A model generated the notes under the pieces. It was not told the origin of the DNA, searched no databases, and saw only the letters and a program-made list of their open reading frames with translations. A stretch of 64,000 nt of DNA, taken from positions 682,001 to 746,000 of the forward strand of contig NZ_JIAI01000001.1 in the NCBI RefSeq assembly GCF_000620785.1, read 5' to 3'. This stretch comes from Actinospineispora acaciae DSM 45401. Lineage in GTDB: Bacteria; Actinomycetota; Actinomycetes; Mycobacteriales; Pseudonocardiaceae. Every line of letters begins with the position of its first letter. Positions within the stretch are counted from its first letter, which is position 1. The position numbers were made by a program, and so were the translations under genes. Below are positions 1 to 9,626 of the stretch, piece after piece.

Positions 1-42
1 TGAATTCTTGTTCAGAGGTTCCGGGGAATGTGAGGAAAAGCG

Positions 43-1227
43 TTGTCGTACGCGCGTACTGTCGATTCGGACCGTGTCGTCCGGGGCACGGTGCCGATAT
101 TGGGTTTCGGTGTCTTTGCCGTCGCGACGAACGAGTTCGTGCTGGCCGGAATGTTGCCGCACCTGAGCGCCTCGCTGGGTGTCACGATTCCGGCCGCCGG
201 CCAGGTGGTGACCGTCTTCGCGCTGGCCTGCGCGCTGCTCGGGCCGGTGCTCGCCACCGTGACCGCGGGCTGGCCGCGCCGCCGCGCCCTGTTGCTGGCC
301 GTGCTGGTCTACCTGGTGGGCACCGCCGGGGCGGCGCTGGCCCCGCTGTTCGGCGTGCTGCTGGTGGCGCAGGCGGTGGCCGCGGCGGGCACCGGCCTGT
401 TCGTGCCGGTCGCCGCCGCCACCGCGTCGGCGCTGGTGGCGCCGGAGCGCCGGGGTCGGGCGATCGCCACCGTGCTCACCGGGTTCACCACCGCCACCGC
501 GTTCGGCGCCCCGATCGGCACGGCGGTGGGCAGCCAGCTCGGCTGGCGGGCGACCATGTGGTTCGTGGCCGCGCTGGCCCTGGTCGGGATGCTCGGGCTG
601 GTGGCCACCGTGCCACGCCGCGTCACGGCGCCCGCGCCGGAGGGCCTGCGCAACCGCGTTGCCCCGCTGGCCGACCCGAGGGTGCTGGCGACGCTGGCCA
701 CCACGATGGTCTCGTTCGCGGCCGTCTACGTGCTCTACACCTACATCGCGGACGTCTTCGGCGTGGCCACCGGGCATTCCGGCGAAAGGCTGGCGCTGCT
801 CATCTTCGTTTTCGGCGCGATCTCGATCGCCGGGAACATGGCCGCCGGCGCGCTGACCGACCGAATCGGCGGTCGCGGCGTGATGGCGGTGTGCCTGGCG
901 TGGGTGGTGGCCTGCATGCTGGTGCTGCCGCTGGCCGCGACGACGTTCACCGGCGCGCTGGTGTTCATCGCCGTGTTCGCCGTCGCCGGGTTCAGCATGA
1001 GCCCGCCCCAACAACACCGACTGATCACACTGAACCCCGCGTCGGCCCCGGTGCTGATCTCGCTGCACGCCTCGATCCTGTACCTCGCCATCGCGCTGGC
1101 CGGCGCGATCGGCGGGCTCGGGGTGGCCTGGTTCGGCGCCGGCCGGATCGGCCTGATCGCCGCGGCCCTCGGAGCGCTCGCGCTGGCCCTGTCCGAGCTG
1201 GCCCACCGGCTGTCCCGCCCGCGATAG
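43..1227 (+). CDS. MFS transporter, DHA1 family exporter
   Basis: Twelve-helix major facilitator permease of about 394 residues, the usual length for AraJ/Cmr-like drug:proton antiporters in the inner membrane. The first helix carries ATNEFVLAGMLP, the family's typical N-terminal signature, and the loop after helix 2 holds the basic GWPRRR segment. The TTG at 43 is chosen because GAGGAA (32-37) sits 5 nt upstream and no ATG fits. The gene precedes, on the same strand, two soluble enzymes (maleylpyruvate isomerase-like protein, epoxide hydrolase) across a 61-nt gap, so co-expression is possible but unproven. The exported substrate is unknown. Confidence 0.88.
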   Translation: MSYARTVDSDRVVRGTVPILGFGVFAVATNEFVLAGMLPHLSASLGVTIPAAGQVVTVFALACALLGPVLATVTAGWPRRRALLLAVLVYLVGTAGAALAPLFGVLLVAQAVAAAGTGLFVPVAAATASALVAPERRGRAIATVLTGFTTATAFGAPIGTAVGSQLGWRATMWFVAALALVGMLGLVATVPRRVTAPAPEGLRNRVAPLADPRVLATLATTMVSFAAVYVLYTYIADVFGVATGHSGERLALLIFVFGAISIAGNMAAGALTDRIGGRGVMAVCLAWVVACMLVLPLAATTFTGALVFIAVFAVAGFSMSPPQQHRLITLNPASAPVLISLHASILYLAIALAGAIGGLGVAWFGAGRIGLIAAALGALALALSELAHRLSRPR

Positions 1228-1288
1228 CCCGCAACCGCCCCGGCCCGGCCGGTGTTCGCCACAGACAGGACCCGGCGAAGGGAGACGC

Positions 1289-2023
1289 ATGCCACCGGCC
1301 ATCCAGGACGAGGCGATGCGGGCGTTCATCGCGACGGTCGGCGCGGTGGAGGACTCGGCGCCGAGCTGGTGCGTCGGCTGGAGCGCGCGGGAGCTGATGG
1401 CCCACGTCACGGCGGCCGCGGCCGAGCGCGCCGACCTGATCGAGGAGCACCTGGCCGGCCGGCCACCCCGGCGCACCCGGAGCTGGGAGGAGCGGGAGCC
1501 GCCGTTCCGGGCGCTGCCGGGCGGGGAACTGCGCCGCCGCCTGGTCGAGGAGGCCGCCCGTTTCGAACGCGCCGCCGACGCGCTGCCCGACGACACCCGG
1601 ATCGCCTACACCGGCTGGGACATGACGGCCCGGCGGATGCGGACACACAGCCACAGCGAGGCGGCGCTGCACCGCTGGGACCTGGTCGGAGACGACGATG
1701 TGGGCGTCCAACTACTGTCCGACCCGGCGCTGACCGAGCACGCACTGGCCGTCTTCGCCGCGATACCCGCGCTCGACGAGGCCCAACGGTGGACCGGGGC
1801 GACCGGGCCGAGGCGGCTGCGCTCCCCCGGCCGGCCCGACGTGGTGCTCACCCCCGGCGGCCAGTCGCTGGCCGAGCCGTCCGGCGCCGCCGCCGAGCTA
1901 CCGGCACACGAGCGGCTGCTGGTGCTCTGGGGACGGATCCCGCCCCGGCTACGCCGCCCCTACGGCCGGCCGGAGACGGTGGACGATCTCCTCCCCCGCC
2001 TCACCGGAAGCGATCACCGCTGA
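1289..2023 (+). CDS. maleylpyruvate isomerase family (mycothiol-dependent, DinB-like) protein
   Basis: A 244-residue protein of the actinobacterial mycothiol-dependent maleylpyruvate isomerase/TIGR03083 family. The N-terminal DinB-like four-helix bundle has the expected metal triad: H39 in the AHV segment, then E124 and H128 in the HSHSEAALHRWDL segment. The C-terminal part resembles the MDMPI C domain. Known members use mycothiol as cofactor in thiol transfer or cis-trans isomerisation; the substrate here is not predictable. GAAGGGAG stands 4 nt before the ATG. It sits between an exporter and an epoxide hydrolase, which would fit a thiol-based detoxification set (inference). Confidence 0.85.
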   Translation: MPPAIQDEAMRAFIATVGAVEDSAPSWCVGWSARELMAHVTAAAAERADLIEEHLAGRPPRRTRSWEEREPPFRALPGGELRRRLVEEAARFERAADALPDDTRIAYTGWDMTARRMRTHSHSEAALHRWDLVGDDDVGVQLLSDPALTEHALAVFAAIPALDEAQRWTGATGPRRLRSPGRPDVVLTPGGQSLAEPSGAAAELPAHERLLVLWGRIPPRLRRPYGRPETVDDLLPRLTGSDHR

Positions 2024-2068
2024 ATAACCTACTCTTTCGTCCCCGACACCGAACGGGCCGGAGAGCCA

Positions 2069-3217
<1,149 letters not shown>

Positions 3218-3218
3218 G

Positions 3219-3890
3219 TCAGGACGCCGAGCGCTGCCCCTCGGCCAACGCCGCGCGCATCCGGTCCCGGGAACCGCCGAGGTGCTCGGCCAGCGCGGCC
3301 TGCGCCGCCTCGACGTCGCCGGAGCGGACCACCGCCGCCAGCTCCGCGTGGTCGGCCGCGACCGGCCGCAGGTCACGGTCGCGGGTGTTGGTGACGTCGA
3401 GCATGGCGGCGAACAGCGGCCGGTGGGTGGCCCAGCTCGCGGCCAGCCGCCGGTTGCCGCCGATGACGTAGAAGCCGCTGTGGAACTCCAGGTCGGCGGC
3501 GGCGAACGCGGACGGGTCCCCGGCCTCGGCGGCGGCCCGCATCGCCTCGACGGCCCCGTCGAGCACCGACCAGTCGCCACCGGGCAGCCGCGCGATGGCC
3601 TCCCGTACCGCAAGGCCCTCCAGCGCGCCGCGCACCGCGTAGAACTCGACGAGGTCGGAGTCGGTCAGGCCGCGCACGTACACCCCGCGCTTGCGGGTCT
3701 CCACCAGGCCCTCCAGCTCGAGCTGGCGCAGCGCGTCGCGCACCGGCCCCCGGCTCACCCCGAACCGCTCCGCCACCCACCCCTCGACGAGGTGCAGTCC
3801 CGGCGCGAGGTCGCCCCGCACGATCAGCCCGCGCAGCTGTGCCAGCAGCTGTTCGCCCAGCGGCGGATGCCGGATCGGGCTGACGATCAC
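3219..3890 (-). CDS. GntR family regulator, FadR/FCD subfamily
   Basis: A 223-residue repressor: winged helix-turn-helix at about 10-75, then an FCD ligand domain. Its metal-binding residues D133, H137, H181 and H203 are all present, so it probably senses a carboxylate. The frame stays open further upstream, but the GTG at 3890 is preferred: AGGAAGGA lies about 9 nt before it, and the best promoter (3939-3967) would place the transcript start downstream of the earlier GTG at 3938. A 20-bp imperfect palindrome (3969-3988) just upstream of the -35 box is the probable operator. Its neighbours are the epoxide hydrolase (convergent) and a pseudokinase gene (divergent). Confidence 0.9.
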   Translation of the reverse strand: MIVSPIRHPPLGEQLLAQLRGLIVRGDLAPGLHLVEGWVAERFGVSRGPVRDALRQLELEGLVETRKRGVYVRGLTDSDLVEFYAVRGALEGLAVREAIARLPGGDWSVLDGAVEAMRAAAEAGDPSAFAAADLEFHSGFYVIGGNRRLAASWATHRPLFAAMLDVTNTRDRDLRPVAADHAELAAVVRSGDVEAAQAALAEHLGGSRDRMRAALAEGQRSAS

Positions 3891-3938
3891 CGTGCGTCGT
3901 CCTTCCTGGTCGGTCGGGACGCGGTCCGCGCTCGTCAC

Positions 3939-3967
3939 ACCGTAGAACGTGCCTCTACCGTGGTCAA
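3939..3967 (-). promoter_or_regulatory. predicted promoter of the GntR gene
   Basis: On the minus strand TTGACC (3962-3967) and TACGGT (3939-3944) are 17 nt apart, matching a housekeeping-sigma promoter. The expected transcript start near 3932 leaves a leader of about 40 nt before the chosen GTG. Confidence 0.5.
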
Positions 3968-3968
3968 A

Positions 3969-3988
3969 GTTGACGGTTAACTGTCGAC
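3969..3988. promoter_or_regulatory. palindromic operator candidate (GntR)
   Basis: GTTGACGGTTAACTGTCGAC is a 20-bp imperfect palindrome with 16 of 20 positions symmetric and a GGTTAACTG core, like the GT-N-AC cores of FadR-type GntR sites. It lies between the divergent GntR gene and the pseudokinase gene, next to the GntR -35 box. Confidence 0.45.
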
Positions 3989-4045
3989 GGGCCGGAACTG
4001 AAACAAAACCGTGCGTCGCGCGCCGAGGCCGGGGATGATCCTCTC

Positions 4046-5470
4046 GTGGAGCAGCCGCGGCTGGCAGCAACGCCGTTGTCCGAGGTGCTGGCGCGCGGGC
4101 CGGTGCCGGTCGCCACGCTGGTCCGGTGGGGCGCGCAGCTCGCGCGGGCGCTGGCCGCCGCGCACGCGACCGGGACCAGCCACGGCGACGTGCGCGCCTC
4201 GGTGGTGACGGTCCGCCCGGACGGTTCGGTGCACCTGGGCGGGTTCGGCCTGCCGAGGGCGCGGCGGCCGACGTACCCGGCGCCGGAGTGGACGCCTGAG
4301 CTGTGGCCGTCCCCGGCCGCCGACGTCTACGCGCTGGGCGCGCTGCTGCACGGCGCCGGCGCCGGCGCCGAGCCCGGGCTGGCCGACCTGTGGGCCTGGA
4401 CCGGCGACTCCGAGCCGACTCGCCGCCCGAGCGCCGCCCAGCTCGCCGCGCGCCTCGACACGTTCTCCGACGAGGCCGCGCCCGCCGCCCGCAAGCGCAA
4501 GCGCAACCACCGCAAGCACCGCAAGCCGCTGGTCATTGCCGTGGCGGTGGTCGTGGTGGCCGCCGTGCTGGGCGGGTCCTGGCTGGTCGCGCGGCCCTAC
4601 CTGGTCGGGCCGGAGTGGGCGAGCCCGATCGGTGAGGTGCGCACCGCCGACCCGTGCGCGTTGGTGGACGCGAAACAGATGCAGCGCTTCGGCTCGACCA
4701 GGCTCTACCCGGACCGCAACGCCATCACGGCCTGCATGGTCTACATCCTGCCCGGCACGGGCAACGGCGCATGGCTGCAGGCGACCCTGAGCGAGGCCAC
4801 CAAGGACGACCACGACCTGGCCAAGATGCAGCGCCGCCAGCTCGGGCGGTTGGCCCTCTACGAGGAGCCGGCACAGTCCAACGCCTGCTTCCGGCTGCTG
4901 ATGTTGCCCGACAGGACGCGGGTCTACCTCCGGACCCAAGGGGGCAGCAGCACCGGAGCGCTCGACTACTGCGCGGTGTCCGACGCCGCGGTGCAGGTGG
5001 CGGCCGCGGCGCTCGACGGCCCGGCCCTCCCCCGCCGCACGGTGACCGGCCCGCCGAACTCGCTGGTCTGGCTCGAGGCCTGCAACCTGGCCGACGAGTC
5101 GACGCTGCGCGCGGTGCCCGGGATCAACCCGGCGGTTCGCGACCGGTTGAACGCCGGCTGGGGCTGCGAGTGGGGCAACGACGCCGCCCTCGCCGATGCA
5201 CCGTTCGTGCAGATGTTCGTCACGCGTGACATTCCGTTGGCCGGTGAGGTCAGGACGATCGGCGGCCGCTCGGCGACTGTCGCCCCGGACGGCGCCGCGA
5301 GCTGTATCGTCCGGCTGGCCCAGCGCACCTTCCAGGGGTCGTTCGACCAGCCCACCGTCGAGCTGCTCTACGTGAGCGTCTACCTGCCGAGGTCGCCGAC
5401 CGGGTCGGCGTGCACGGCGGCCACCACGGTGGCGGAGGCCGCCGCCGCCAAGCTCCCTCCGCCGGGCTGA
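4046..5470 (+). CDS. membrane pseudokinase with extracytoplasmic sensor-like domain
   Basis: A 474-residue single-pass membrane protein. Residues 25-140 look like the C-lobe of a Ser/Thr kinase: SHGDVRASVV in place of HRDLKPSNV (D48 kept, Asn changed to V53), GFG in place of DFG, an APE motif at 79-81, DVYALGALL, and a final RRPSAAQL. The whole N-lobe, with the ATP-binding glycine loop and Lys, is missing, so it is very probably inactive. A run of Lys/Arg (about 149-160) precedes one transmembrane helix (161-183). The outer part (184-474) has several cysteines and two DPCALVD/EACNLAD-like repeats, resembling DUF3558-type domains. GTG start; the Shine-Dalgarno is weak. Confidence 0.8.
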   Translation: MEQPRLAATPLSEVLARGPVPVATLVRWGAQLARALAAAHATGTSHGDVRASVVTVRPDGSVHLGGFGLPRARRPTYPAPEWTPELWPSPAADVYALGALLHGAGAGAEPGLADLWAWTGDSEPTRRPSAAQLAARLDTFSDEAAPAARKRKRNHRKHRKPLVIAVAVVVVAAVLGGSWLVARPYLVGPEWASPIGEVRTADPCALVDAKQMQRFGSTRLYPDRNAITACMVYILPGTGNGAWLQATLSEATKDDHDLAKMQRRQLGRLALYEEPAQSNACFRLLMLPDRTRVYLRTQGGSSTGALDYCAVSDAAVQVAAAALDGPALPRRTVTGPPNSLVWLEACNLADESTLRAVPGINPAVRDRLNAGWGCEWGNDAALADAPFVQMFVTRDIPLAGEVRTIGGRSATVAPDGAASCIVRLAQRTFQGSFDQPTVELLYVSVYLPRSPTGSACTAATTVAEAAAAKLPPPG

Positions 5471-5473
5471 CCC

Positions 5474-6010
5474 TCAGCCACGCCGCCGGATGCGTCCCCA
5501 CGGCTTGATGACCGCGAGCGCCATCGCGATCATCAGCGCGGTCGGCGAGACGATCGGCGGGTAGATCAGGTCACCGACCGCGAGGTTCGCCGGCCGGCCG
5601 CTGAGCCACCGCAGCGCCTGCTCGGCGGCCCCGGCCACCGCGCCCTGCAGCGCGACCAGCACCAGCCCGGTCAGCACCACGTTGAGCCCCAGCTTGACCG
5701 CCACCCACCAGTACCTGACCAGCCCCCACTTGCTGCCCAGCCCCAGCACCACGCCGCTGGCCAGGCAGACCAGCCCGGTGACCAGCAGCGGCCACACGGC
5801 GAACCGGTCCAGCGCGAGGTAGCACAGCGCGCGCAGCCCGGGGTCGTCGGTGAACAGCGCGGTCAGGATGAACACCGCCATCACCACGTCGATCCCCAGC
5901 CACACCCCGGCCGAGGAGATGTGCGCGATCAGCACCGCGCGTCGGGTCCGGGCGCCGAGCCGTCGGGGCCGTGTCGAAACCGTGCCGGTTGCCTGCATGC
6001 CGACGAGCAT
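5474..6010 (-). CDS. small integral membrane protein, function unknown
   Basis: A 178-residue protein with four clear hydrophobic helices after a basic N-terminus, reminiscent of DUF2269-like actinobacterial membrane proteins. The first helix has HISSAGVWLGIDVVM; the last carries YPPIVSPTALMIAMALAVI. No catalytic motif is visible. It is convergent with the pseudokinase gene, 3 nt apart. The ATG at 6010 or the one at 5998 could be the start; neither has a good ribosome-binding site. Codon use matches its neighbours, so it is a real gene, but the function is unknown. Confidence 0.7.
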   Translation of the reverse strand: MLVGMQATGTVSTRPRRLGARTRRAVLIAHISSAGVWLGIDVVMAVFILTALFTDDPGLRALCYLALDRFAVWPLLVTGLVCLASGVVLGLGSKWGLVRYWWVAVKLGLNVVLTGLVLVALQGAVAGAAEQALRWLSGRPANLAVGDLIYPPIVSPTALMIAMALAVIKPWGRIRRRG

Positions 6011-6112
6011 GCCCAGCCGACCGGCCGCCCGCGTCGGGCCCGGGAAGACACCCCGCCTGCCGCGGCGGCGGTAGCCCGGCGACCGCGCCTACTCCGTACG
6101 GCGCAGTGTGTC

Positions 6113-6787
6113 TCAGTCCACCTCGATGTCGAACGGGTCAGGCCCGTCCCGGCCGGTCAGCCGCCGCAGGATCGGGGCGAAGCCGTTGCGCAGGTGCCGC
6201 TCGGTGGCCTCCGCGACGGCGTCCGGGTCGCCGGCCTCCAGTGCGGCCATGATGTCCAGGTGCTCGCGGTGCGAGGCCTTCGAACGCGTCGAGGAGTGCA
6301 GCATCAGGTCCCACGGGAACGCCTCCCACATGCCGGCGATGCGCTCGGTCAACGCGGGCATCCCGCAGCGTTCGTAGCACAGGAAGTGGAACCGGCGGTT
6401 GCGCTCGCGGATGGTGGCGGCGTCCTGCTCCGTTCCGGCGGCCTCCTCGGCCAGCAGCTCCCGCGCCCTGGCCAGGTCGCGCCGGGACAGCCGCAGCGTG
6501 GCGCGGCGCATGGCGTAGGTCTCGGTCAGCCGGCGTACCACGTAGGTGGCGGTGACCCGCTCCAGGTCGACCCCGGCCACCCGCATCCCCCGGTGCGGCT
6601 GCGCCTCCAGCAGGCCCTCGGCCTCCAGTTGGCGCAGCGCCTCGCGCACCGGGGTGATGCTGGCCCGGAACCGGCGGGCCAGCTCGTCCTGGGGCAGCCG
6701 CGCCCCGCGCGCGAGGTCGCCGGCGAGGATCTGCCTGCGCAGTTCGTCGACGATCTGGTCGCGCTTGGTCGGGAAGGCCTCGCTCAC
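6113..6787 (-). CDS. GntR family regulator, FCD subfamily
   Basis: A 224-residue regulator with a winged helix at about 10-72 (ELARRFRASITPVREALRQL) and an FCD domain carrying N130, H134, H176 and H198, the metal/ligand positions, with Asn in the first place. The GTG at 6787 overlaps the stop of the upstream CoA-transferase gene by 4 nt (GTGA), so the two are translationally coupled. It probably controls this pair and the divergent TRAP transporter through the TATGCAT inverted repeat at 7955-7981 (inference). Confidence 0.92.
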   Translation of the reverse strand: MSEAFPTKRDQIVDELRRQILAGDLARGARLPQDELARRFRASITPVREALRQLEAEGLLEAQPHRGMRVAGVDLERVTATYVVRRLTETYAMRRATLRLSRRDLARARELLAEEAAGTEQDAATIRERNRRFHFLCYERCGMPALTERIAGMWEAFPWDLMLHSSTRSKASHREHLDIMAALEAGDPDAVAEATERHLRNGFAPILRRLTGRDGPDPFDIEVD

Positions 6788-7941
6788 CCGTCCGGCTCCT
6801 GGTCGAGCCAGCTCAGGATCCGCTGGTTGTGCTCGCCCACGGTCGGGATGCGGTCCATCCTCGGCGTGCGCCCGGCCAGCCCGATCGGCGGCAGCAGCGC
6901 CCGCAGCGGCCCGACCTCGGAGTCCACCTCGGCCCACCGGTCCCTGGCCGCGAGCTGCGGGTGCTCCAGCACCTCGGCGACCTCCCGGCGACGCGCGTGC
7001 GCGACCCGCGCCCGGGCCAGCCGTGCCGTCACCTCGTCGCCGGTCAGCGCCCGGAACACGGCGTCGATCTCCGCGTGCAGCGCGTCGCGGTTGGCCACTC
7101 GGCGCGAGCCGGTGTCGTAGCGCGGGTCCTCGGCGAGCTCCGGACGGGCGAGCACGGTCGCGCAGAAGGCCACCCACTCCCGCTCGTTCTGGATGCCCAG
7201 CACGACCTCGGCGCCGTCGCCGGCGGTGAACGCCCCGTACGGCGCGATCGCGGCGTGCGCGGTGCCGGTCCGGCGCGGCGGCTGGCCCCCGTACCCGGTG
7301 TAGTACAGCGGGAAGCCCATCCACTCGGTGAGCGCGTCGAACAGGCTCACCTCGATCCCGGTGCCCTCACCGGTCCGCTCCCGCTCGTACAGCGCGGCCA
7401 GGATGCCGGAGAACGCGTACATCCCGGCGCCGATGTCCGCGGCCGGGATGCCGCTCTTTGCCGGGTGCTCCTCGGTGCCGGTGACCGAGATCAGCCCGGC
7501 CTCGGCCTGGATGAGCAGGTCGTAGGCCTTGGCGTCGCGGTAGGGGCCGCTGGAGCCGTAGCCCGAGATCGAGCAGGTGACCAGCCGGGGGAACCGCTCG
7601 CGCAGCTCGGCGGCGCCCAGCCCCAGCCGCTCGGCGGCGCCGGGCGCGAAGTTCTGCACGAACACGTCCGCGCGCGCCAGCAGCCGGTGCATCGTCTCCT
7701 GGGCATCCGGCCGCTTGAGGTCGAGCGCCAGGCTCTCCTTCGAGCGGTTCAGCCAGACGAAGTGGCTGGACAGGCCCTGCACCGCCTCGTCGTAGCCGCG
7801 AGCGAAGTCGCCCGCGCCCTCCCGCTCGACCTTGATCACGCGCGCTCCCAGGTCGGCGAGGTGCCGGGTGGCCAGCGGCGCGGCCACGGCCTGTTCACAC
7901 GAGACGACGACGACGCCCTCCAGGGGCAGCTCCCGGGCCAT
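6784..7941 (-). CDS. class III CoA-transferase (CaiB/BaiF family)
   Basis: A 385-residue family III CoA-transferase that would move CoA between an acyl-CoA donor and an organic acid through an aspartyl-CoA anhydride. The catalytic Asp aligns at D169 in PAADIGAG, at the same position as Asp169 of formyl-CoA transferase. VENF-like VQNFAPG and the GTGTEVS-like segment are also present. The ATG at 7941 lacks a Shine-Dalgarno; a CATACT -10 box ending 7 nt before the GTG at 7944 suggests a leaderless message starting there. It is divergent from dctP, so the acid imported by the TRAP system is the likely substrate (inference). Confidence 0.9.
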   Translation of the reverse strand: MARELPLEGVVVVSCEQAVAAPLATRHLADLGARVIKVEREGAGDFARGYDEAVQGLSSHFVWLNRSKESLALDLKRPDAQETMHRLLARADVFVQNFAPGAAERLGLGAAELRERFPRLVTCSISGYGSSGPYRDAKAYDLLIQAEAGLISVTGTEEHPAKSGIPAADIGAGMYAFSGILAALYERERTGEGTGIEVSLFDALTEWMGFPLYYTGYGGQPPRRTGTAHAAIAPYGAFTAGDGAEVVLGIQNEREWVAFCATVLARPELAEDPRYDTGSRRVANRDALHAEIDAVFRALTGDEVTARLARARVAHARRREVAEVLEHPQLAARDRWAEVDSEVGPLRALLPPIGLAGRTPRMDRIPTVGEHNQRILSWLDQEPDG

Positions 7942-7954
7942 CACGAGGTTCGAG

Positions 7955-7981
7955 TATGCATGACTTTGAAAACAATGCATA
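7955..7981. promoter_or_regulatory. shared operator candidate, TATGCAT inverted repeat
   Basis: A perfect inverted repeat, TATGCAT-N13-ATGCATA, is centred in the divergent control region of the CoA-transferase and dctP genes. Each arm overlaps a -10-like box: CATACT toward the minus strand and CATAAT (7978-7983) toward the plus strand. One bound dimer could therefore block both promoters. The GntR at 6113-6787 is the obvious candidate. Confidence 0.6.
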
Positions 7982-8029
7982 ATCTGCCGGCGTGGCGCGA
8001 CGCGGATGTCGTGCCGGGGAGGCGTCCTG

Positions 8030-9076
8030 GTGAGTGGATCGGTCTGGCGGCGGCGGGCACTGGTCGCCGTGGTGCTGATGATGACCTCGGTGCTCGCCGG
8101 GTGCGGGCTGCGGGGAGCCGGCCAGCCCGGCGGTGCCGGCAGCTTCACCATCCGGTTCTCGCACGTGGTCACCCCGTCGACGCCCAAGGGCCAGGCGGCG
8201 ACCAAGTTCAAGGAGCTGGTCGAACAGCGCTCGGCCGGCCGGATCCACGTCGAGGTCTACCCCAACTCCGAGCTCTACGGCGACGGCAACGAGATGCAGG
8301 CGCTGCAGTCCGGCGCGGTGCAGATGCTCGCGCCGGCCAGCGCGAAGTTCACCACGATCGCGCCCGCGCTGCAGGTGCTCGACCTGCCGTTCCTGTTCGG
8401 CAGCGTGCAGGAGATCCCCAAGGTCGTGGCCAGGGACACCGCCGCCGGCCGGGCCATCTTCGAGAGCCAGGAGCTGGCCAAGCGCAACATCAGGGCGCTC
8501 GAGCTGTGGGACAACGGGCTCAAGCAGCTCTCCTCGAACCGGCCGATGACCACGCCGGCCGACCTGACCGGGCTGCGGTTCCGGATCCAGCCCTCGGATG
8601 TGCTGCGCTCGCAGTTCGAGGCCTGGGGCGCGCGGTCCACGCCGCTGGCCTTCGCCGAGGTGTACAGCGCGCTGCAGCAGGGCCTCATCGACGGCCAGGA
8701 GAACCCGTACTCGAACATCTCCTCGCAGAAGATGCACACCGTCCAGCGCTACATCACCGAGTCCGACCACGGCTACATCGGATACCTGCTCACGATCAAC
8801 GAGAAGTTCTTCGCCGGCCTCCCGCCGGACCTGCAGCGCGTGGTGCTCGACTCCGCGCGCGACTCGGCCGCCTACAACCGCCAGGTCAGCGAGCGGCTCA
8901 ACGCCGAGGCCAAGCGCACCATCCAGCAGGCCCACACCACGGAGATCCTCACGCTCACCCCCGAGCAGCGGCGGGCGCTGACCGACGCGGTGATCCCCTC
9001 GGTCTGGCGGCAGTACGAGAACGTGATCGGCAAGGACATCGTCGAGGAGCTGCTCGCCCGCCGAGGCGGTCGTTGA
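8030..9076 (+). CDS. dctP: TRAP transporter substrate-binding lipoprotein (DctP family)
   Basis: A 348-residue extracytoplasmic solute receptor of the DctP family. The N-terminus is a lipoprotein signal (RRR, hydrophobic stretch, LAGC) with the lipidated cysteine at C25. The mature part has the family landmarks: FKELVEQRSAGRIHVEVYPNS (start of lobe I), LQSGAVQM, RFRIQPSDVLRSQFEAWGA and QGLIDGQENPYSNI. It binds a carboxylate outside the membrane and delivers it to DctQM. The GTG at 8030 is chosen over the in-frame ATG at 8006 because GGGGAGG (8017-8023) precedes it by 6 nt. Confidence 0.93.
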   Translation: MSGSVWRRRALVAVVLMMTSVLAGCGLRGAGQPGGAGSFTIRFSHVVTPSTPKGQAATKFKELVEQRSAGRIHVEVYPNSELYGDGNEMQALQSGAVQMLAPASAKFTTIAPALQVLDLPFLFGSVQEIPKVVARDTAAGRAIFESQELAKRNIRALELWDNGLKQLSSNRPMTTPADLTGLRFRIQPSDVLRSQFEAWGARSTPLAFAEVYSALQQGLIDGQENPYSNISSQKMHTVQRYITESDHGYIGYLLTINEKFFAGLPPDLQRVVLDSARDSAAYNRQVSERLNAEAKRTIQQAHTTEILTLTPEQRRALTDAVIPSVWRQYENVIGKDIVEELLARRGGR

Positions 9077-9107
9077 CATGACCCCGAGCGACAAAGAGGA
9101 GGCCCGG

Positions 9108-9626
9108 GTGTCCCGGTTCGACGCGGTGCTGACCAGGGTGGAGAACGTGCTCGCGGCGGGCTCGCTGGGCCTGGCCGTGCTGATCGCGATCGTCGCGGTG
9201 CTGCTCCGCGCGCTGTTCAACGAGATCATCTTCTGGTCCGAGGAGGCCATCGTCTACCTCGTGATCACCTCCACGTTCGTCGGCGCGGTGATCACCCTGC
9301 GGCACAACGAGCACGTCAACGTCGAGCTGGTCTCGCTGTTCCTCAAGGAGCGGGGCAAGCGGATCATCAAGCTGGTCGGCGTCGCGGTCAGCCTGGTCTA
9401 CCTGGGCGTCGTCGGGACCTACGGCTGGTTCGTGCTGTTCGAGCCGTACGCCACCAACACGATCACCCCGGCGCTGAAGCTGCCGCTGTGGGCGGTGATG
9501 CTCCCGGTCCCGGTCGGGTTCACGCTGATGTTCCTGCGCACCTGCGAGGTCGGCGCGCGGCTGCTGCGGGGGCGAGACCCCTATCCGGAGGCCGCCGGGG
9601 ACGAGCTGGAAGGGGTGGCGAGTTGA
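9108..9626 (+). CDS. dctQ: TRAP transporter small permease (DctQ family)
   Basis: A four-helix small subunit of the TRAP transporter, 172 residues from the GTG at 9108. AGGAGG lies 5 nt before this GTG; an in-frame ATG at 9078 would add ten residues but has a poorer site. SEEAIVYLVITSTFVGAVI with the RHNEHVNVELV loop is typical of DctQ. It bridges the solute receptor and the large permease. dctP ends just upstream, and dctM starts inside the dctQ stop (TTGA overlap), so the three are one transcription unit. Confidence 0.92.
   Translation: MSRFDAVLTRVENVLAAGSLGLAVLIAIVAVLLRALFNEIIFWSEEAIVYLVITSTFVGAVITLRHNEHVNVELVSLFLKERGKRIIKLVGVAVSLVYLGVVGTYGWFVLFEPYATNTITPALKLPLWAVMLPVPVGFTLMFLRTCEVGARLLRGRDPYPEAAGDELEGVAS

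Noticed and set aside
1228..1288. Possible terminator between the exporter and the maleylpyruvate isomerase-like gene.
   Set aside because: Only short GC repeats (CCCCGGCCCGGCCGG); no stable stem with a defined loop.
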